Assembly: GCA_016204155.1 (NCBI GenBank)
Contig: JACQLG010000010.1
Location: 1 to 7,987, forward strand
DNA: 7,987 nucleotides
Direction: 5' to 3'
DNA from: Candidatus Niyogiibacteriota bacterium
GTDB taxonomy: Bacteria; Patescibacteriota; Minisyncoccia; 1-14-0-10-42-19
The translations under genes and the position numbers were made by a program. Position 1 is the first letter of the stretch. The number at the start of each line of letters is the position of its first letter. The notes under the pieces were generated by a model that saw nothing but the letters and a program-made list of their open reading frames with translations, did not search any database and had not been told where the DNA came from. This document shows positions 4,502-7,987 of the stretch, one piece after another.

Positions 4502-6610
4502 ATGGCGAAAGCAAAAAAGAAAACAATAAAAAAGGCAAAGGCCGTAAAACCGAAGAGCGATTATACCGCAAAAGACATTTATGTATTGGAAGGATTAGAC
4601 CCGGTTCGCAAGCGCCCCGCAATGTATATCGGATCAACCGGTCCTGACGGCCTCCATCATTTGATCTGGGAGGTGGTTGATAACGCGGTTGACGAGGCAA
4701 TGGCGGGCTATGCCAAGAATATTTCGGTTTCCTTACTACCTGAAGATACGATACGCGTGGTGGATGACGGGCGCGGTATTCCTGTTGAGAAGCATGCGCA
4801 TACCAAAAAATCAGCGCTTGAAACAGTTATGACAACGCTTCATGCGGGAGGAAAATTCGGCGGCGATTCATATAAGGTTGCGGGTGGTTTGCATGGCGTG
4901 GGAGTATCTGTCGTGAACGCGCTTTCTGAATGGACCGAAGTTGTGGTGTGCAGGGACGATACGCTATGGAAACAGGAATATGTGAGGGGTAAAGCGAAAA
5001 AAGCGGTCAGAAAAGAGGGAAAATGCAAAGGGTCAGGAACTTCGGTTTCATTTCGTCCTGATCCGCAGGTTTTCGAGACCGATAAGGGTGAGATGCCGCA
5101 GTTTGACTGGCAGCGGATTCTTGAGCGGATGCGCCAGCAGGCATATCTCACGAAAGGCGTACGCATCAATGTTTCAGACCAACGCCCAAAAAATGAACTT
5201 GAGTATCAGTCGTATGCGTTTTATTTTGAAGGAGGCATTCGGTCATATGTGAAGCATTTGAACCGCTACGCTACACCGAAACACGACACTATTTTTTATG
5301 CGTCAAAAGAGGTTTCAAAGATTTCGGTTGAGGTAAGCTTGCAGTATGTTGATGACCTTTCGTCCAGAGAGCTTGCATTTGCGAATAATATCCATACGCC
5401 GGAAGGCGGCACGCATCTGACCGGTTTTCGTACGGCATTAACGCGCATCCTGAATGATTATGCGCGCAAGAATAATTTTTTGAAGGCCGATGAGGACAAT
5501 CTTACGGGAGATGACGTGCGTGAAGGACTTACCGCGGTAGTATCGGTAAAGCTCCGCGAGCCGCAATTTGAAGGACAGACAAAGGTAAAGTTAGGGACGC
5601 CTGACGCGCGCAATGCCGTTGAGACGGCGTTCGGCGATGCGTTCAAATCCTATCTTGAAGAGAATCCAAGCGACGCGCGGGCAATCGCAGAAAAAGTTAT
5701 TCTCGCGCTCAAAGCGCGCAAGGCGGCAAAAGCGGCAAAAGATATGATAATCAGAAAGGGGGCGCTCGAAGGCTTAACGCTTCCAGGGAAGCTTGCCGAC
5801 TGCCAGTCGCGCGATCCTGAAGAATCGGAACTTTTCATTGTTGAGGGAGATAGCGCGGGAGGCACGGCGAAAATGGGGAGGTCGAGAAGGTTTCAGGCAA
5901 TTTTGCCTTTGCGCGGGAAAATATTGAATGTTGAGCGCGCACGCATTGATAAAATGCTTGCGTCAAAAGAAATCAAGTCATTGATTATTGCCTTGGGGGC
6001 TGCGATTGGAGATGAATATGACGAATCAAAGCTTCGTTATCATAAAATAATTATCATGACTGATGCGGATACGGACGGCGCGCATATCCGTACGCTTTTG
6101 CTTACGCTTTTTTACCGGTATTATAAGTCGGCAATTGAAAATGGGTTTATCTATATTGCAAATCCGCCGCTGTATCGCATCCAGAAAGGAAAGGATGTGT
6201 ACTATGCCTATAGCGACGCAGAAAAAGAAAAGAATTTGAGAGAATTGGAAAAAGAAGCTAAAACGAAAAAACCCTCCGTCAGCAAGGTGATGGAGGGCGA
6301 GTCCTCCGTCGCCAAGGCTATGGAGGGCGAGTCCTCCGTCGCCAAGGCTATGAAGGGTGAGGGCGAAACTGGAGATGAAGAAAGAGTGAAAGGAGTTGTT
6401 ATCCAGCGTTATAAAGGATTGGGTGAGATGAATGCAGGACAGCTGTGGGAGACGACTATGGACCCCGAGCATCGTATTTTGCATAAAGTAACGATTGACG
6501 ACGCAGAGGAAGCAAACCGCACGTTTGATATTTTGATGGGTTCAGAGGTCGCGCCTCGCAAAGCTTTCATCCAATCAAACGCCAAAGAAGTGCAGAATTT
6601 GGATATTTAG
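4502..6610 (+). CDS. gyrB: DNA gyrase subunit B
   Basis: The 702-residue protein is the ATPase subunit of DNA gyrase, which with GyrA introduces negative supercoils. The GHKL ATPase has the catalytic base and Asn in EVVDN (E57, N61), DDGRG (D88-G92) and GGLHGVG. The transducer domain has QTK (Q359, K361). The Toprim domain has EGDSAGG (E448) and DADTD (D521, D523, D525), and the C-terminal part has RYKGLGEMN (636-644) and ends NLDI. The QAILPLRGKILNVE signature favours GyrB over ParE. Two additions lengthen it: a Lys/Ala-rich tail of about 20 residues at the N-terminus, and a linker of about 50 residues between Toprim and RYKGLGEMN that contains a threefold decapeptide repeat (591-620). The start lies 3 bases after the synthetase stop, with no Shine-Dalgarno sequence, so the two are probably co-transcribed. 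The stop overlaps the convergent glycosyltransferase gene by 4 bases. Confidence 0.97.
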   Translation: MAKAKKKTIKKAKAVKPKSDYTAKDIYVLEGLDPVRKRPAMYIGSTGPDGLHHLIWEVVDNAVDEAMAGYAKNISVSLLPEDTIRVVDDGRGIPVEKHAHTKKSALETVMTTLHAGGKFGGDSYKVAGGLHGVGVSVVNALSEWTEVVVCRDDTLWKQEYVRGKAKKAVRKEGKCKGSGTSVSFRPDPQVFETDKGEMPQFDWQRILERMRQQAYLTKGVRINVSDQRPKNELEYQSYAFYFEGGIRSYVKHLNRYATPKHDTIFYASKEVSKISVEVSLQYVDDLSSRELAFANNIHTPEGGTHLTGFRTALTRILNDYARKNNFLKADEDNLTGDDVREGLTAVVSVKLREPQFEGQTKVKLGTPDARNAVETAFGDAFKSYLEENPSDARAIAEKVILALKARKAAKAAKDMIIRKGALEGLTLPGKLADCQSRDPEESELFIVEGDSAGGTAKMGRSRRFQAILPLRGKILNVERARIDKMLASKEIKSLIIALGAAIGDEYDESKLRYHKIIIMTDADTDGAHIRTLLLTLFYRYYKSAIENGFIYIANPPLYRIQKGKDVYYAYSDAEKEKNLRELEKEAKTKKPSVSKVMEGESSVAKAMEGESSVAKAMKGEGETGDEERVKGVVIQRYKGLGEMNAGQLWETTMDPEHRILHKVTIDDAEEANRTFDILMGSEVAPRKAFIQSNAKEVQNLDI
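6272..6362 (+). repeat. Three tandem 30-bp palindromic units inside gyrB
   Basis: Units begin at 6273, 6303 and 6333 with an exact 30-base period. Each has CCTCC and GGAGG-type arms around a centre resembling GCC-AA-GGC, making an imperfect 24-bp inverted repeat. Units 1 and 2 differ at four positions, units 2 and 3 at three. Because 30 is divisible by three, the reading frame is kept and each unit adds a version of SSVAKAMEGE (residues 591-620). Unit 2 has 20 G/C of 30 bases, richer than the AT-rich linker on its left. The placement in a variable loop, palindromic form and open frame resemble the in-frame palindromic elements known from Rickettsia. Relationship to those is an analogy, not a demonstrated homology. 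Confidence 0.85.
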
Positions 6611-7746
6611 TTTGTTTTTTTATATACTTCAGTTGTTTGTGAGAGCATTATTTCAAATACAAAATCTTCCCCGATGTTTTTATGAAGCGCTTCTCCAAAG
6701 TGCTTCCTGAATTTTGCGTTCTCTATCAATGTTTTGATGTGCGACGCGAGCATTTTTTCATTTTTTGCGGGGAATAGAAGGCCGGTTTTCCCTCCGTGGA
6801 TAATTTCAGGGACGCCCCCGACTTCTGATGCAATAACCGGTAGGGAGGCATGACCCGCCTCTAGGAGCGCATAAGGCGAACCCTCTTTTGTTGAAGGGAG
6901 CACGAATATGTCAAATGCCTTGAGGTATTGCGATGCGTTGTCTATATGTCCCGCAAGAAAGACAGTATTTTCAAGCCCGCGTTCCCTTATTTCTTTTTCG
7001 AGTGCCGCGCGCTCTTTTCCTTCGCCGATAATGATGCTTATCCATGATTTTTTAGGAATCGCGCTTAGCGCGTTGATGAGATAATGTAATCCTTTGTTTG
7101 GGATGAGTTCCGCGATTGTTCCTATCCATATGACGCGCGCAGGGATTTTGATATGGAATTGTTTTTTAAAAAAGTCGCGTGCTAGCGCCTTTTCTATGAA
7201 TTCATGATGCGTAAGTGCATTTCTGATTGTGATGCATTTTTTATGGACGAATGGAAGTTTACGCGCCGCAATCCTGTCACTATCAGAAACGCAGATAATA
7301 TGGTGGTGGAAAAGCGAAGAAAGCCACGAAAAAAAATAGATAAGAAGTTTTTGCAACATCGGGCGATCTTCGTGGAAACCCCAGCCGTGAACCGTAAAAA
7401 CGATCTTGGGAACTCCCATGAGCCACGCTGCAACCGCTCCAATTCCTCCTATTTTTGAGCTATTTAAGTGTACGATATCAGGGCGTTCATTTCTGAAGAT
7501 TGCCAGGAGCCGGAAAAATGTTTTTAATTCCTGGAAAATGCGCACTTCGCGAGTTGCTTCAAAAAGTTCAACCGGTATGCCTGCATCACCAAGTCGATCT
7601 GCAAGCGGTCCAGAATTCCCTATAACTGCCATTACATCAAATTCGTTTTTCGGGAGATGGACCGCAAGATCATAAAGATAGCGCTGTGCGCCGCCCCAAT
7701 GCGAGCGGGTTATCACGAATATTATTTTTTTCTTTTTATCTGCCAC
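6607..7746 (-). CDS. GT4-family glycosyltransferase (GT-B fold)
   Basis: The 379-residue enzyme should transfer a sugar from an activated nucleotide donor to a growing lipid-linked or surface glycan at the cytoplasmic side of the membrane. The N-terminal Rossmann-like domain opens KKIIFVITRSHWGGAQRYL (glycine pair G18-G19). VHGWGF follows near residue 120. The C-terminal domain holds IGTIAELIPNKGL, IIGEGKERAALE and the EX7E motif of the family at E288 and E296 (EGSPYALLE), then GGVPEII and TGLLFP. Length is normal. There is no signal peptide. The start is GTG at 7746, since the next in-frame ATG is 38 codons in and would remove the glycine-rich loop. It overlaps the upstream sugar transferase gene by 11 bases, so the two are surely one operon. 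Donor and acceptor sugars cannot be read from sequence. Confidence 0.93.
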   Translation of the reverse strand: MADKKKKIIFVITRSHWGGAQRYLYDLAVHLPKNEFDVMAVIGNSGPLADRLGDAGIPVELFEATREVRIFQELKTFFRLLAIFRNERPDIVHLNSSKIGGIGAVAAWLMGVPKIVFTVHGWGFHEDRPMLQKLLIYFFSWLSSLFHHHIICVSDSDRIAARKLPFVHKKCITIRNALTHHEFIEKALARDFFKKQFHIKIPARVIWIGTIAELIPNKGLHYLINALSAIPKKSWISIIIGEGKERAALEKEIRERGLENTVFLAGHIDNASQYLKAFDIFVLPSTKEGSPYALLEAGHASLPVIASEVGGVPEIIHGGKTGLLFPAKNEKMLASHIKTLIENAKFRKHFGEALHKNIGEDFVFEIMLSQTTEVYKKTN

Positions 7747-7987
7747 GGCGAGTAAGGGTTAGCAAAATTGTTTTGAGGATAATTGCTATATCAATAATGA
7801 CACTTTGATATTTTATGTAATAAAGATCGTATTGAAGTTTTTCCAATGTTTCTTCGACGGTTCCCGCATATACTTGCGGCATGTTTATCTGTGCCCAGCC
7901 GGTTACTCCCGGTTTTATTAAGTGGCGCATGTCATAATGGGAGATCATAGTTTCTAAATGTTTTACGATTTCGGGACGTTCGGGACG
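7736..7987 (-). CDS. Polyprenyl-phosphate sugar-phosphate transferase, C-terminal end only (cut by window edge)
   Basis: Only the last 83 residues are present; the frame stays open to the window edge, so the gene starts outside. The visible part begins RPERPEIVKHLETMISHYD, continues MRHLIKPGVTGWAQINMPQ and LEKLQYDLYYIKYQSVIIDI, and ends LTRRGR. These are the C-terminal signatures of the bacterial sugar transferase family (WbaP/WcaJ-like), which move a sugar-1-phosphate from a nucleotide sugar to undecaprenyl phosphate and so start glycan assembly on the membrane. An internal ATG at 7948 is not the start, because the conserved RPERPE motif lies upstream of it. The stop at 7736-7738 lies inside the following glycosyltransferase gene. 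Which sugar is used cannot be told. Confidence 0.93.
   Translation of the reverse strand, partial: RPERPEIVKHLETMISHYDMRHLIKPGVTGWAQINMPQVYAGTVEETLEKLQYDLYYIKYQSVIIDIAIILKTILLTLTRRGR

Noticed and set aside
4491..4502. TAAGAT/GATAAT before gyrB as a separate promoter
   Set aside because: The match is weak, it is only 2-5 bases from the ATG, and no -35 element is visible; co-transcription with the synthetase is simpler.
6026..6484. Antisense 152-codon open frame across the gyrB repeat
   Set aside because: It is a shadow of gyrB; the repeat is stop-free on both strands, which lengthens it artificially.
6791..6815. CCCTCCGTGG in the glycosyltransferase gene as another copy of the gyrB repeat
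   Set aside because: Only the first eight or so bases match, with no GGAGG arm at the right distance; it encodes the conserved GGKTGL region.
7736..7948. A complete 70-residue gene starting at the ATG at 7948
   Set aside because: The frame continues open to the window edge and encodes the conserved RPERPE motif upstream, so this is the end of a larger sugar transferase gene.

Overview
The window looks like a piece of a small-genome bacterium of the Candidate Phyla Radiation (Patescibacteria, probably a Parcubacteria-type lineage). This is inferred from several traits: tightly packed genes, no convincing Shine-Dalgarno site before any start, -10 boxes that sit 6-8 bases from the start codon so that transcripts would be leaderless, stand-alone receiver domains of the style common in that group, and an in-frame palindromic repeat inside a housekeeping gene. 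TGA is used as a stop codon (positions 913-915 and 1705-1707), so the code-25 lineages (Gracilibacteria, Absconditabacteria) are unlikely. The exact phylum cannot be settled from the sequence alone.

Left part (about 1-3261, plus strand): a compact signalling operon. A short one-helix histidine kinase with worn ATP-binding motifs is followed by two receiver-only response regulators. The second overlaps by 4 bases (ATGA) a 489-residue protein joining a CdaA-type diadenylate cyclase (three membrane helices plus DAC domain) to a CdaR-type region (fourth helix plus YbbR-like repeats). The arrangement suggests that c-di-AMP synthesis is coupled to a phosphorelay. A perfect 12-bp palindrome and a strong intrinsic terminator close the unit.

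Middle part (about 3286-6610, plus strand): a new promoter drives a single-chain phenylalanyl-tRNA synthetase of mitochondrial layout (class II catalytic core directly followed by an FDX-ACB anticodon-binding domain). Three bases later comes gyrB, which has a basic N-terminal tail and, between its Toprim and C-terminal parts, three 30-bp tandem palindromic units translated as a decapeptide repeat.

Right part (6607-7987, minus strand): a GT4-type glycosyltransferase gene converges on gyrB with a 4-base overlap. Upstream of it, overlapping by 11 bases, is the C-terminal end of a polyprenyl-phosphate sugar-phosphate transferase. These two are the edge of a surface-glycan locus that continues beyond the window.

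There is no gene-free stretch over 300 bases. The largest gap (3174-3322) holds the palindrome, the terminator and the promoter of the synthetase. No tRNA, rRNA, CRISPR array or transposase was seen.
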